Source: Acidimicrobiales bacterium
Lineage (GTDB): Bacteria; Actinomycetota; Acidimicrobiia; Acidimicrobiales; Iamiaceae
Assembly (NCBI GenBank): GCA_020439505.1
Contig: JAGQSO010000233.1
Location: 1 to 32,776 of the forward strand
DNA length: 32,776 bases
Direction of reading: 5' to 3'
The notes beneath the pieces were generated by a model. It had not been told where the DNA came from and ran no database searches. It worked only from the letters and a program-made list of their open reading frames with translations. Positions 1 to 8,100 of the stretch are shown one piece after another; positions within the stretch are counted from its first letter, which is position 1, and every line of letters begins with the position of its first letter. The translations under genes were made by a program, and so were the position numbers.

Positions 1-2704
1 CCGCTACGGCAGACGCCGGAGCGGCGGCCGGAGCCGCTCGGGGTCGGCCCCCGGGATCACCCGGGTCCGAGGTCGACGTCGGCGTCGGGGGACGTCCGGG
101 CCCGGTGGTGGTCGTCGAACCCTGACCCACCGGGCCCTGGCCTGTCCCGGCCGTTGTCGAGGTGACCGGCAACGGTGGCGGGCCTGTCGGGTCCACCACC
201 GAGTCGGTGGTGGTGGTGGTTGACGGACCCGATGAGGTCGCTGCGGTCGTCGTCGGCGCTCTATCCGGTAGCGGGCGGGTGGTGGTGGTCGTGGCGGGCG
301 CGGTGGTCGAAGTCGTGGAGGTCGTCGATGTGACGGTCGTTCCGGTGGTGGGCGGCGCGCTGGCCGCACCCACCACGGTTCGGGCGAGCACCGTCTCTTC
401 GGAAAGGCACGCCCAAGGAGCCGAGGCGGTCCCGGTGACGCTCACCCCTCCCAGGGTCACACCCACCGTCACCGCCAGGTCGAAGGTCGTGGGACCGGGA
501 ACGAGCGTGGCCACCCACGCCTCCGGGCGGCTCTCGGTCTGGACCTGCCAGTTGACCGTGGCGGCACCTGGCACACCGGGGGAACGCGAGTCGGCCCCGA
601 GCGTCCCGAGGTCGACCTCCAACGTCGCCGGACCCTCGACCCAACGGGCCGACGTGACCAGCCCCGTCGACACGACCGCCGGCGAACCCGAGGGAGACGT
701 CCCCTGGGCCAGCGGAACCCGTAGGACCAGTTGGTCGAAGTCGAGCTCCACCCATGCGGAGGAGGCAAGCTCCTCGCCGTAGCTGGCCGCCACCACCGGG
801 CGTACCCGGTCCTCGAGTATCCGCGTGGCGAGAGCGTCGACGTCGACGGTGACATCGAGCTGGTGGTCGATCGCCTCCCCGGCACCGACCTCGGCCGTAG
901 CGGTAACCGTCACCGGCAGGTCGATGGCGGTGGGCACACGCTTGATCTCACCGGCGACGGTGTCGCTGATGAGGGCCAGCCCGCTACGGGTTGGCTCGCT
1001 GGCCGGCAGGCAGTCACCCGGCTCGGGATCGACGGTGGGATCGACAGGATCGGGCATGCAGGCCGTCGCCTCAGCCGGGGTGAGGAATCGGACGCCCTCT
1101 GATTCCAGCGGCTTCAGGGTGTCGACCAGACCGTCGAGCGAGCTGGTCCAGATCGACGCCGACACGAAGTTGACCAGCGGACGCTCTCCGGTGGGACGGG
1201 CCAGCAGCGCCCGCAGCATGGCCGCCAGCTCGGCCGGCCCGTCCGAGTAGGACGCTCCAGAGGTGAACGCGGGCCGACCGGCCGGGCTCCAGAACGCCTG
1301 GCCGACACCGCTGCCGTTGCCGTACCCGATGAGGACGCCGTCGGGGGGACCGACGCCCGCCGCCTCGTCGAGCGCGGCCCACGACCCCGCCATCGGGGTC
1401 TCGATGCCACCGCCCAGCGACCAGAACGCGCGCATCCCGAGCTGACCGGTCAGCGCGAACGAGTCACGGTAGAAGGCGGTGGGATCGGGCAGGAGGGGTG
1501 GGGCGGCGTAGCCGTACCCGATGATGCCGACCAGTTCATCCCGGTCGCTCGCCTCGTCCACGTAGGTGTCCCAAACCGTCGGGGCCAGCACGGCGAGCTG
1601 AGGGCCGATCGACCAGCCCAGGGGAAATTCGCCCCGGCGGGGACTGCTCCACCCGCCGGGGCGCGAATAGCGGCTCAACGGGACGTTGAGGTTGTCCCCG
1701 TCGCTGATGGCCACCACCACGTTGAGCTGATCGGTCGTGCAGGGCGCCACCTCGTCGAGGGGCGAGGCGGCGGCTCGGGACCGTGGACGGTCGGCACCGA
1801 CGGCGATGTGGAACGACAGGTTTCGGCTGGTGTCGGTCGGGACCAGGAACTGGCCGTTGGCCGACAGCGTGGCGACCGCGGCGGCCTCTTCGTCTCCGGT
1901 GTCGGAGAGGTATCCGTACACGGCACGGCCCGGTGACGACGCGGTGATCAGGGCCGACACGCGACCCCAGTCCGGTGCGCTCGGCCGGGTGAAGACGGTG
2001 GGGATTCCCTGCTGGACGGTGAAGTCCCAGCTGGCGTCTCCGGCCTCCATCACCGCGATCCCCTTGTAGGGGAGGCGGTCCCGGTAGCTGGCGATCACGT
2101 CCTCGTACGCGGTGGGAGCGTCGGGCCATCGCCCCCGGAGGTCGTGCAGGAGGACCAGCCCGCGGGCCTCCAGATCGGCGACCAGTTCGGGGGTCGCCAC
2201 GACCGCTCCCTCGGCCGCCGCGACGGTCGCCGCTGCCGTCATCGTCCACGGTTCGGACTCGGTGGCCAGGACGTAACCCGACGCCTCAGCGGCGAAACGG
2301 TCCAGCACCCCGTCGACCGACAATGTTCCGGCCACCGTGACCAGTCCCCGGGCCTGATACTCGTCGAGCCACCGTTGGGCACCGCTGTCGCCGGGGTCCT
2401 TCAGGTAGAGCCGGGCCGAGCTCCGGTTGACGAGGCCCTGAAGGGTGCGGAGCATCATCCTCTCCGCCGTGCCCGAACCAGCAAGGTCGGCCACCCAGGT
2501 TGGCCCCACCGAGGGTCGGGTGGTGAGGAACCGGTCCTCCAAGTCGGCCGCGGCGTCCGCCATGGCCGGGGGTGAACCGATCCCGCTCCGGCCATATCCG
2601 ACCACGGTCAGCACCCCGAACAGGACCGCGCAGGCCGCGCCCACCGCCACTCCCCGCCGCAGGCGTGGCGACACTCGGGCGGACCCGTTCACCGACGCTC
2701 TCAT
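1..2704 (-). CDS. Secreted GxGYxYP-family protein, partial (C-terminus beyond the window)
   Basis: The frame is open from an ATG at 2704 to the left edge (901 codons visible, no stop). Residues 18-37 form a hydrophobic segment after an Arg-rich N-terminus, so the protein is probably exported or membrane-anchored. RTLQGLVNR (86-94) resembles the N-terminal GxGYxYP domain. SDGDNLN (334-340), the Pro/Trp-rich stretch after it and GYGYAAP (396-402) match the C-terminal GxGYxYP domain, with Ala where the family name has its second Tyr. That family is predicted to act on glycans, but I know of no proven reaction. From about residue 780 to the edge the protein is a Thr/Pro/Ser-rich tail that reads as a cell-surface linker, and the anchor or last domain is not visible. 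An in-frame TAG lies 11 codons upstream, so ATG 2704 is the likely start. It overlaps a short leader ORF by ATGA. Confidence 0.72.
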   Translation of the reverse strand, partial: MRASVNGSARVSPRLRRGVAVGAACAVLFGVLTVVGYGRSGIGSPPAMADAAADLEDRFLTTRPSVGPTWVADLAGSGTAERMMLRTLQGLVNRSSARLYLKDPGDSGAQRWLDEYQARGLVTVAGTLSVDGVLDRFAAEASGYVLATESEPWTMTAAATVAAAEGAVVATPELVADLEARGLVLLHDLRGRWPDAPTAYEDVIASYRDRLPYKGIAVMEAGDASWDFTVQQGIPTVFTRPSAPDWGRVSALITASSPGRAVYGYLSDTGDEEAAAVATLSANGQFLVPTDTSRNLSFHIAVGADRPRSRAAASPLDEVAPCTTDQLNVVVAISDGDNLNVPLSRYSRPGGWSSPRRGEFPLGWSIGPQLAVLAPTVWDTYVDEASDRDELVGIIGYGYAAPPLLPDPTAFYRDSFALTGQLGMRAFWSLGGGIETPMAGSWAALDEAAGVGPPDGVLIGYGNGSGVGQAFWSPAGRPAFTSGASYSDGPAELAAMLRALLARPTGERPLVNFVSASIWTSSLDGLVDTLKPLESEGVRFLTPAEATACMPDPVDPTVDPEPGDCLPASEPTRSGLALISDTVAGEIKRVPTAIDLPVTVTATAEVGAGEAIDHQLDVTVDVDALATRILEDRVRPVVAASYGEELASSAWVELDFDQLVLRVPLAQGTSPSGSPAVVSTGLVTSARWVEGPATLEVDLGTLGADSRSPGVPGAATVNWQVQTESRPEAWVATLVPGPTTFDLAVTVGVTLGGVSVTGTASAPWACLSEETVLARTVVGAASAPPTTGTTVTSTTSTTSTTAPATTTTTRPLPDRAPTTTAATSSGPSTTTTTDSVVDPTGPPPLPVTSTTAGTGQGPVGQGSTTTTGPGRPPTPTSTSDPGDPGGRPRAAPAAAPASAVA

Positions 2705-2727
2705 CTGGCCAGCGGGTGGGAGAACAT
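2701..2727 (-). CDS. 8-codon leader ORF coupled to the GxGYxYP gene
   Basis: An ATG at 2727 opens a frame encoding MFSHPLAR. Its TGA (2703-2701) overlaps the ATG of the large downstream gene in an ATGA junction. A TAGGGT -10-like box lies 6 nt before the ATG, so a transcript would begin at about this codon. The large gene has no clear Shine-Dalgarno sequence, and coupling through this short ORF could supply its ribosomes. The sequence and the overlap are seen directly. Translation and coupling are inferred. Confidence 0.4.
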   Translation of the reverse strand: MFSHPLAR

Positions 2728-2733
2728 CGGCGC

Positions 2734-2739
2734 ACCCTA
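2734..2739 (-). promoter_or_regulatory. Probable -10 box (TAGGGT) for the GxGYxYP unit
   Basis: TAGGGT on the minus strand lies 6 nt before the leader-ORF ATG. This is the same element and spacing seen at dnaX, marR and the polyprenyl synthase gene. No good -35 box is visible. Confidence 0.45.
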
Positions 2740-2813
2740 ACCACCGGGTTCAGGTCGGGGCCGGGGTTCGCTCCAATGGGCCATCAACCGACGGCGACGG
2801 GCACAATGGGGTC

Positions 2814-3233
2814 ATGTTCACCGCCATCGACCACGTGGGAATCGCCGTCGCCGACCTCGACGAGGCGCTCGACTTCTATGCCAGGAACTTCGACCTGCGG
2901 TCGGTCCACGAGGAGGTGAACGAGGAGCAGGGCGTTCGCGAGGCCATGCTCGCCGTGGGTGACTCCGGTAGCTGCATCCAGCTCCTGGCCCCGCTCAAGG
3001 CCGACTCGCCGATCGGCAAGTTCCTGGAGCGCAGCGGCCCCGGCATCCAGCAGATGGCCTACCGGGTCGAAGACATCGACGCCGTGTCGGCCACCCTGCG
3101 CGAGCGCGGTGTGCGGCTCCTCTACGAGGTGCCCAAGAACGGCACCGCCGGTTCACGGGTGAACTTCATCCACCCCAAAGACGCCGGTGGCGTCCTGGTG
3201 GAACTGGTCGAGCCCGGCCACGGCCACCACTGA
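2814..3233 (+). CDS. mce: Methylmalonyl-CoA epimerase (VOC family)
   Basis: A 139-residue protein of the vicinal-oxygen-chelate fold, built from two beta-alpha-beta-beta-beta modules. It is predicted to interconvert (2S)- and (2R)-methylmalonyl-CoA in the cytoplasm, feeding propionyl-CoA carbon to methylmalonyl-CoA mutase. The metal-site His is in IDHVGIAV near the start, the Gln in CIQLLAP and the Glu in VLVELVEP. The usual HH of the third site is QQ (GIQQMAYRV), which may be normal in actinobacterial members. The ATG at 2814 was chosen because homology starts there and a CACAAT -10-like box ends 6 nt before it. The longer upstream open frame is a shadow of the divergent gene. It faces a second epimerase-like gene across about 85 bp. 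Family assignment is firm; the exact substrate is inferred. Confidence 0.85.
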   Translation: MFTAIDHVGIAVADLDEALDFYARNFDLRSVHEEVNEEQGVREAMLAVGDSGSCIQLLAPLKADSPIGKFLERSGPGIQQMAYRVEDIDAVSATLRERGVRLLYEVPKNGTAGSRVNFIHPKDAGGVLVELVEPGHGHH

Positions 3234-3317
3234 CCCACCGGCCACCGCCACCACCCCGCCGCTACCCCGCCACAACCCCGCCCGGCGGCGACGGAGCTGC
3301 CCAGCTGGGCTGAAACC

Positions 3318-3806
3318 TCAGGTGGCCTCGACGATCTGGATGATGGTTCCGTCGATCTCATGGGGGTTGACGAAGGCCACCCGCGTCCCGGCCACACCGG
3401 GATGGGTGACCTCGTCCACCAGCTCGTAGCCCTCACGGTCCAAGGTGTTCAACGCGTCGCCGGCGTCGGCCACCCGGAGCCCCAGGTGGTGCATCCCCGG
3501 TCCCCACTCCTCCAAGAAGGCGGCCAGATCGGCGTCGTCGTCCACCGGTGAGACCAGGTGGAGAGCAACGTCACCCAGGCGCAGCACCGCCACCTCCACC
3601 CCTTCCTCGGCCACGACCTCCCGGGTCTCGACGGTGAGCCCGAACACGGTCCGGTAGTGCTCGAGCGCGGCACCGAGGTCGGCCACCGCCACCGCCACAT
3701 GGTCGAGACCGATCACCTCGACCCCGGCCCCTGACGCCCCCGGTTGAGCCTCCTCACCCTTCAGTTCCTCTGAATCCTCGAACGGGTTCTTGGCGGTCAG
3801 GCCCAT
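3318..3806 (-). CDS. VOC-family protein, methylmalonyl-CoA epimerase-like paralogue
   Basis: A 162-residue protein with an acidic tail of about 30 residues before a VOC domain beginning at GLDHVAVAVADL. The fold motifs of methylmalonyl-CoA epimerase are present: LDHV, GPGMHHLGLRV, and a final strand with GTIIQIVEAT. Two expected metal ligands differ: His replaces Gln in VALHLVSP, and Gln replaces Glu in TIIQIV. It may therefore bind metal differently or use another acyl-CoA or a lactoylglutathione-like substrate. The ATG at 3806 was preferred to one 13 codons upstream because GAGGTG sits just before it as a ribosome site. The gene converges on mce. The family is secure, the activity open. Confidence 0.7.
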   Translation of the reverse strand: MGLTAKNPFEDSEELKGEEAQPGASGAGVEVIGLDHVAVAVADLGAALEHYRTVFGLTVETREVVAEEGVEVAVLRLGDVALHLVSPVDDDADLAAFLEEWGPGMHHLGLRVADAGDALNTLDREGYELVDEVTHPGVAGTRVAFVNPHEIDGTIIQIVEAT

Positions 3807-3974
3807 GTGGGCACCTCGCTTTGCAGTCCTGGCGATCAGGTCCAATCGTCGTCGCTGCGAGGGTAATCAGACCGAGGTGATGTTGGCCCACGGCCGGCCC
3901 CCGAACCGACCGATCACTGGGACGACGACATAGCGACGGTCACCACACCGCCCTCGGATCCAAAGAGCCGGCAC

Positions 3975-3980
3975 TACGGT
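3975..3980 (+). promoter_or_regulatory. Probable -10 box (TACGGT) of tadA
   Basis: TACGGT ends 6 nt before the tadA ATG, which places the transcription start at the start codon (leaderless mRNA). No Shine-Dalgarno sequence is seen. Confidence 0.45.
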
Positions 3981-3986
3981 CGCGCC

Positions 3987-4460
3987 ATGACCTCGAGAGA
4001 GACCGGGGACCAGACCTTCGATCGGGCGATGGACGAGGCGCTGGCCGAGGCGGTCATCGCCGGCGAGGCGGGAGAGGTTCCAGTCGGTGCGGTTGTGCTG
4101 GTCGACGGTGAGATCGTGGCCCGCGCCCACAACGAACGAGAGGCCACCGGCGACCCGACCGCCCACGCCGAGGTGCTGGCCCTTCGCCGCGCGGCCCGAG
4201 CACTGGGCCAGCGGCGGCTCCACGACGCCACCCTGGTGGTCACCCTCGAACCCTGCCCCATGTGCGCCGGTGCGGTGTGGGCGGCACAGGTCGGTACCGT
4301 CGTCTTCGGGGCGGCCGACCTCAAGGCCGGTGCCACCGGATCGCTCTACAACTTCGCGGTCGACCCCCGCCTCAACCACAACACCCGGGTGGTCCACGGT
4401 GTAAGAGCCCCGGAGTGCGCAGAGATTCTGACCCGGTTCTTCGCCGACCGCCGCGCCTGA
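3987..4460 (+). CDS. tadA: tRNA-specific adenosine deaminase TadA
   Basis: A 157-residue zinc deaminase that converts A34 to inosine in tRNA-Arg(ACG). The catalytic HAE motif is at 60-62 (His zinc ligand, Glu proton shuttle), and the other two zinc ligands are in PCPMC at 90-93. VPVGAVV near residue 31 and the C-terminal FFADRR are usual for bacterial TadA. Its length is normal. The start is supported by a TACGGT box 6 nt upstream. It lies next to a tRNA gene and the SRP RNA gene, both on the opposite strand. Confidence 0.93.
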   Translation: MTSRETGDQTFDRAMDEALAEAVIAGEAGEVPVGAVVLVDGEIVARAHNEREATGDPTAHAEVLALRRAARALGQRRLHDATLVVTLEPCPMCAGAVWAAQVGTVVFGAADLKAGATGSLYNFAVDPRLNHNTRVVHGVRAPECAEILTRFFADRRA

Positions 4461-4521
4461 TCCCGGTAGCGCTCACCCCGAAACCCACGAGACCCGCCCT
4501 GGATGGGCGGGTCTCGGGTTC

Positions 4522-4609
4522 TGGCAGAGGGGGTGGGATTCGAACCCACGGTGAGTCTCCCCACACACGCTTTCCAAGCGTGCCGATTCGGCCGCTCTCG
4601 CACCCCTCC
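4522..4609 (-). tRNA. tRNA-Ser (anticodon GGA)
   Basis: On the minus strand an 88-nt class II tRNA folds with acceptor GGAGGGG/CCCCTCT, an anticodon loop TTGGAAA read as GGA, a long variable arm, a TTCGAAT T-loop and an encoded CCA end (4524-4522). It decodes UCC and UCU. The first acceptor pair is G-U. It lies just downstream of the SRP RNA gene on the same strand. Confidence 0.95.
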
Positions 4610-4635
4610 AGAGGTGGTACTGCTCCGGTCGCACC

Positions 4636-4751
4636 CGCAGGAGGCGGCCAGGCGATCTGCGGCACACCTCAGACTCCGCTGAGAGCTGCTGCCTCCCGGC
4701 CCTGACTCGGTTCACGGGCTGTGGTTGCACAGGACCCGGCCGCCACCTGCG
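4636..4751 (-). ncRNA. ffs: Signal recognition particle RNA (4.5S type)
   Basis: The minus strand carries the SRP RNA domain IV signature: GTCAGGGCCGGGAGGCAGCA with the matching 3' side further along. The ends pair well, as 5' GCAGGTGGCGGCC is complementary to 3' GGCCGCCTCCTGC, closing a rod of about 116 nt. The RNA partners with Ffh for cotranslational membrane targeting. Its place between tRNA-Ser and the divergent dnaX is a recurrent actinobacterial arrangement. The ends are set by the terminal stem and may be off by a few bases. Confidence 0.88.
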
Positions 4752-4833
4752 AGTGCGAACGGACCACCACGTTACCCCGTGCCGGACCGTCGGCGTCCAG
4801 CGGGGGCCGGGCAACCCTGTCGCCCCCGATCGG

Positions 4834-4839
4834 TAGGGT
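4834..4839 (+). promoter_or_regulatory. Probable -10 box (TAGGGT) of dnaX
   Basis: TAGGGT ends 8 nt before the dnaX ATG, implying a leaderless transcript. No plausible -35 or Shine-Dalgarno sequence is present. Confidence 0.5.
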
Positions 4840-4847
4840 GACGGGCG

Positions 4848-6845
4848 ATGGCCTACCAGTCGCTCTACCGCCGTTACCGACCCCGCCGATTCAGCGATGT
4901 CCGGGGGCAAGAACAGGTGGTTCGGGCGCTGCGCAACGCGGTCCGCGACGACCGGGTGGGCCACGCCTACCTGTTCAGCGGCCCCCGGGGAACCGGCAAG
5001 ACCTCCACGGCGCGGATCCTGGCCAAGGCGCTCAACTGCGAGCAGCTCTCCGAGGGCGAGCCGTGCGGTAGCTGTGACAGCTGCACCTCGATCGACTCGG
5101 GCACCTCCTATGACGTGCAGGAGCTCGACGCGGCGTCGAACAACGGCGTCGAGAACGTCCGCGAGCTCGTGGGAAGGGCCAACCTCGGTTCCCCCGGGCG
5201 AACCAAGGTGTACATCCTCGACGAGGTCCACATGCTGACCGCGGCGGCGTCGGCGGCGTTGCTCAAGACCCTGGAGGAGCCGCCAGACCACGTGGTGTTC
5301 GTGCTGGCGACCACCGACCCCCACAAGGTGCTGGCCACCATTCGCAGCCGCACCCAGCACTACGAGTTCCATCTGCTCTCGGCCGACGAACTGGCCGAGC
5401 ACGTGGCCTGGGTGATCCACGACGCCGGCCTGGAGCTCGATCCCGAGGTCATCGCTCCGGTGGTGAGGGCCGGAGCCGGATCGGCTCGTGACACCCTCTC
5501 GGCCCTCGATCGGGTCGCGGCGGCTGGAGGGGTGGTCGACGACGACGCCTCGGCCACCGACCTGCTCGATGCGATCGCCGCCGCCGACCCCGCTGCCGCC
5601 CTGGCGGCGGTGGCCGAGGCGATGGGCTCGGGTCGCGATGCCCGCGTCCTGGGCGAGGAGGTGCTGGCGCGCCTGCGCGACGTGTTCTTGTTGCGAATGG
5701 GTGCCGCCACCGACCACCTGACCGCAGCCGGGCTCGATCAGGCCCGGGCCTGGGCCGACCGGATGGGCGACCGGGCCACGACCCGGGCCTTGGAAGCGAT
5801 GGGCGACGCCCTGTTGGAGATGCGCCAGGCCCCCGATCCCCGCATTCCCCTCGAGGTGGCGGTGGTCAAGCTGACCCGTACCGACGGTGACGCCTCGGTG
5901 GCGGCGCTGGAGGAGCGCATCGCCCGCCTCGAGGCGACGGTGGCGTCGCTGGCCGCCGGCGCTTCGGTGACCCCGACGGTCGACGCCGCTCGCCCGGCCA
6001 CTCCGACACCGCCCGCTCCGAGCCCTGCGCCTCGACCGGCCCCCCCGGCCTCCTCACCCACCCCGCCGCCCGCGGCTGCCCAGCGCAGCGGTTCGCGTCC
6101 GGCCGACGCCGCCCGGGCCGAGTTGGCCGCCCGACGGGCCGAGAAGGCGGGTACCGGTGCTCAAAGTTCCCGGCGCGCCGCCGCACCCTCATCGCCGGCC
6201 TCCCCGCCTCCCCAGCCGCCACCGTCGCAATCACCTTCACCGGAACCGACCCAGACCCAGACCGACGCCACCACGGCCCGCCCCGCTCCGACCCCATCCC
6301 CCGCACCTGGCCCCGGCCCGGGCACCACCGACACCGCCCCCGCCGGTACCCCCGATGCCGCTGGTTCGAACCCCCAACCCACGTCGGGCGTTTCGGTCGG
6401 TGGATCGGCGTTGGACAAAGACCGGGTGGAGCAGATCTGGACGGACATCCCCGGCGTTTCGGGGCTGACCAAGGGGATGTTCGCAGCAGGAACGGTGGTC
6501 GCGGTCAACGGGGACGAGATCTCGGTCAGCTTCCCCAACGACGTCCACCGTCAGAAGTGCGAGCAGAAGAAGTCAGACGTCGAGGCGGCCCTGGCCGCCG
6601 CCCTGGGGACGGCGGTGAGACTGACGCTGGTGGCCGGGGACCCACCGTCTGAATCCACCGGTGGCCGGCGCTCAGAGACCGGCACCCGAGCATCCACCGA
6701 CGCACCCGCGGATGACATCGACGACTTCGACCAACTCGAAGGCACCGACGTTCACGACCTCGACGACGCCCCCGACGCCACCGTGGGCGGGGTGCAGGCC
6801 CTCACCGAGGCGTTTCCCGGATCGACGTTCGTCGACGGCTCCTGA
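4848..6845 (+). CDS. dnaX: DNA polymerase III subunit gamma/tau
   Basis: A 665-residue clamp-loader ATPase that opens and loads the beta sliding clamp and links polymerase cores. Walker A GPRGTGKTS starts at residue 45. Four zinc-binding Cys are at 64, 73, 76 and 79, Walker B ILDEVH is at 123-128 and the sensor region is TIRSRTQ. The AAA+ and collar domains end near 390. A long Pro/Ala/Ser linker (about 390-530) follows, then a C-terminal domain with the WTDIPGVSGLTKGMF pattern of the tau tail and an Asp-rich end. I saw no A-rich slippery site, so a short gamma form made by frameshift is not supported. It heads the dnaX-ybaB-recR run, with 72 bp to ybaB. Confidence 0.95.
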   Translation: MAYQSLYRRYRPRRFSDVRGQEQVVRALRNAVRDDRVGHAYLFSGPRGTGKTSTARILAKALNCEQLSEGEPCGSCDSCTSIDSGTSYDVQELDAASNNGVENVRELVGRANLGSPGRTKVYILDEVHMLTAAASAALLKTLEEPPDHVVFVLATTDPHKVLATIRSRTQHYEFHLLSADELAEHVAWVIHDAGLELDPEVIAPVVRAGAGSARDTLSALDRVAAAGGVVDDDASATDLLDAIAAADPAAALAAVAEAMGSGRDARVLGEEVLARLRDVFLLRMGAATDHLTAAGLDQARAWADRMGDRATTRALEAMGDALLEMRQAPDPRIPLEVAVVKLTRTDGDASVAALEERIARLEATVASLAAGASVTPTVDAARPATPTPPAPSPAPRPAPPASSPTPPPAAAQRSGSRPADAARAELAARRAEKAGTGAQSSRRAAAPSSPASPPPQPPPSQSPSPEPTQTQTDATTARPAPTPSPAPGPGPGTTDTAPAGTPDAAGSNPQPTSGVSVGGSALDKDRVEQIWTDIPGVSGLTKGMFAAGTVVAVNGDEISVSFPNDVHRQKCEQKKSDVEAALAAALGTAVRLTLVAGDPPSESTGGRRSETGTRASTDAPADDIDDFDQLEGTDVHDLDDAPDATVGGVQALTEAFPGSTFVDGS

Positions 6846-6917
6846 CCGAGCGCGCCCTACGCTCGATCCCAACCCGCCAACCCGCCAACCCGACCAACCC
6901 GGCCCGGAGGCCATGCC

Positions 6918-7367
6918 ATGTCCGATTCAGATGCCATTCCCCCCGACGAGATCATCGCCGCCACCGCCGAGGACATGATCGACATCGACGGTGGCCCCGA
7001 CGATCCGCTGGCCGCCATCCTCGGCGGAGGGGGGCTGGACCTGGGTGCCCTGTTGGAGCAGGCCAGCGCCATGCAGGCCCAGCTGGCCGAAGCCCAGCAG
7101 CACGCGGCTGAGACCCTGCTCGAAGGGGTGGCGGGAGGAGGCGTGGTCCGGGTCACGCTGAGCGGAGCGTTCGAACCGTCCGCGGTGGTAATCGACCCGT
7201 CAGCGGTCGACCCCGACGACGTCGAGATGCTGCAGGATCTCGTCCTGGCCGCCCTACGCCACGCGGTGGAACAGGTCAACGACCTTCACCAGAACGCCAT
7301 GGGCGGCGGGTTCGAACTGCCGGGGCTGGACATGGGCGGGTTCGGCTTCGGCGGACCCGGGGTCTGA
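6918..7367 (+). CDS. ybaB: YbaB/EbfC family nucleoid-associated protein
   Basis: A 149-residue protein with an acidic N-terminal extension of about 45 residues before the YbaB core. The core is a helix rich in Gln/Ala (LLEQASAMQAQLAEAQQ), then the VRVTLSGAFEPSAVVIDP sheet and a C-terminal helix. The family forms dimers that bind DNA and is almost always encoded between dnaX and recR, as here. A GGAGG ribosome site precedes the ATG. The Gly-rich, Met-rich end is typical. The specific role in this organism is unknown. Confidence 0.88.
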   Translation: MSDSDAIPPDEIIAATAEDMIDIDGGPDDPLAAILGGGGLDLGALLEQASAMQAQLAEAQQHAAETLLEGVAGGGVVRVTLSGAFEPSAVVIDPSAVDPDDVEMLQDLVLAALRHAVEQVNDLHQNAMGGGFELPGLDMGGFGFGGPGV

Positions 7368-7373
7368 CGCTCG

Positions 7374-7982
7374 GTGTCCGCCTACGCCGGTCCGGTTCAG
7401 GACCTGATCGACGAGTTGGGACGTCTTCCCGGGGTGGGACCCAAGTCGGCCCAGCGAATCGCCTTCCACCTCCTCAAGCTGCCGACCGCTGATGCCCTGC
7501 GCCTGTCGCGGGTCATCGAGCAGGCCAAGGAGAAGGTGGCTTGGTGCAAGCGATGCTTCAACCTGGCCGACGCCCCCGAGTGCGCCATCTGCCGTGACGA
7601 CCGGCGGGATCCCACGCTGATCTGCGTGGTCGAGGAACCAAAGGACCTGGTCGCGGTGGAAAAGACCGGTGAGTTCCGGGGCCGCTACCACATCCTTCAG
7701 GGGGCGCTGAACCCCATGGAAGGCATCGGCGCCGACCAGCTCCGGATCAGAGAGCTGCTGGCCCGGGTGGTGCCCGAGGGGATCAAGGAGGTCATCTTGT
7801 GCACCAACCCCAACATCGAGGGTGAGGCCACCGCCATGTACCTAGCCCGTCACCTGGAACCCGCCGGCATCAAGGTCACCCGCATCGCCAGCGGACTACC
7901 GGTCGGCGGCGACCTCGAGTACGCCGACGAGCTCACCCTGGGGCGGGCGCTGGAGGGCCGCCGCGAGGTCGGTGGCGACTGA
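7374..7982 (+). CDS. recR: Recombination mediator RecR
   Basis: A 202-residue RecFOR-pathway protein that helps load RecA onto gapped DNA. The helix-hairpin-helix [17 protein letters not shown] is at 18-34, and the zinc finger Cys are at 58, 61, 70 and 73. A Toprim domain starts at [10 protein letters not shown] and includes the [12 protein letters not shown] segment. The C-terminal Walker-like [12 protein letters not shown] is intact. The start is GTG at 7374, 6 nt after the ybaB stop, so the two are probably cotranslated. A strong hairpin follows the stop by about 26 nt. Confidence 0.95.
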   Translation: MSAYAGPVQDLIDELGRLPGVGPKSAQRIAFHLLKLPTADALRLSRVIEQAKEKVAWCKRCFNLADAPECAICRDDRRDPTLICVVEEPKDLVAVEKTGEFRGRYHILQGALNPMEGIGADQLRIRELLARVVPEGIKEVILCTNPNIEGEATAMYLARHLEPAGIKVTRIASGLPVGGDLEYADELTLGRALEGRREVGGD

Positions 7983-8008
7983 GCCACCAGGTTCCCGGGC
8001 CTGACGCG

Positions 8009-8040
8009 ACGAGGGGGTGACCCTGCGGCCACCCCCTCGT
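8009..8040 (+). terminator. Hairpin terminator after recR
   Basis: A perfect 11-bp stem (ACGAGGGGGTG with CACCCCCTCGT) around a 10-nt loop lies just past the recR stop. There is no long T-run, as is common in high-GC actinobacteria. Confidence 0.65.
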
Positions 8041-8061
8041 GAGGATTATCGGGTTCACCGG

Positions 8062-8089
8062 TCCCACGTCAGCCCGCGCCGACGTGGGA
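8062..8089 (-). terminator. Hairpin terminator after the thiolase gene
   Basis: A perfect 9-bp stem (TCCCACGTC with GACGTGGGA) and a 10-nt loop lie 11 nt beyond the minus-strand thiolase stop. With the previous hairpin it separates two convergent units. Confidence 0.6.
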
Positions 8090-8100
8090 GTCCGGTCGGT

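Noticed and set aside
180..330. GGTGGT-rich tract as a DNA repeat or CRISPR-like array
   Set aside because: It is the reverse strand of Thr/Pro codons in the tail of the GxGYxYP protein and has no regular spacers.
3299..3310. GCCCAGCTGGGC palindrome between the two epimerase genes
   Set aside because: It has no loop to form a terminator, and a 12-bp palindrome of this composition can occur by chance.
4473..5717. A 414-codon minus-strand frame over tRNA-Ser, SRP RNA and dnaX
   Set aside because: It overlaps two RNA genes and the conserved ATPase part of dnaX, and is rich in Gly/Arg/His as GC-rich shadows are.
6500..6600. Programmed frameshift in dnaX giving a gamma form
   Set aside because: No A-rich or other clear slippery heptamer is present; the AAGAAG stretch lies in the C-terminal domain.
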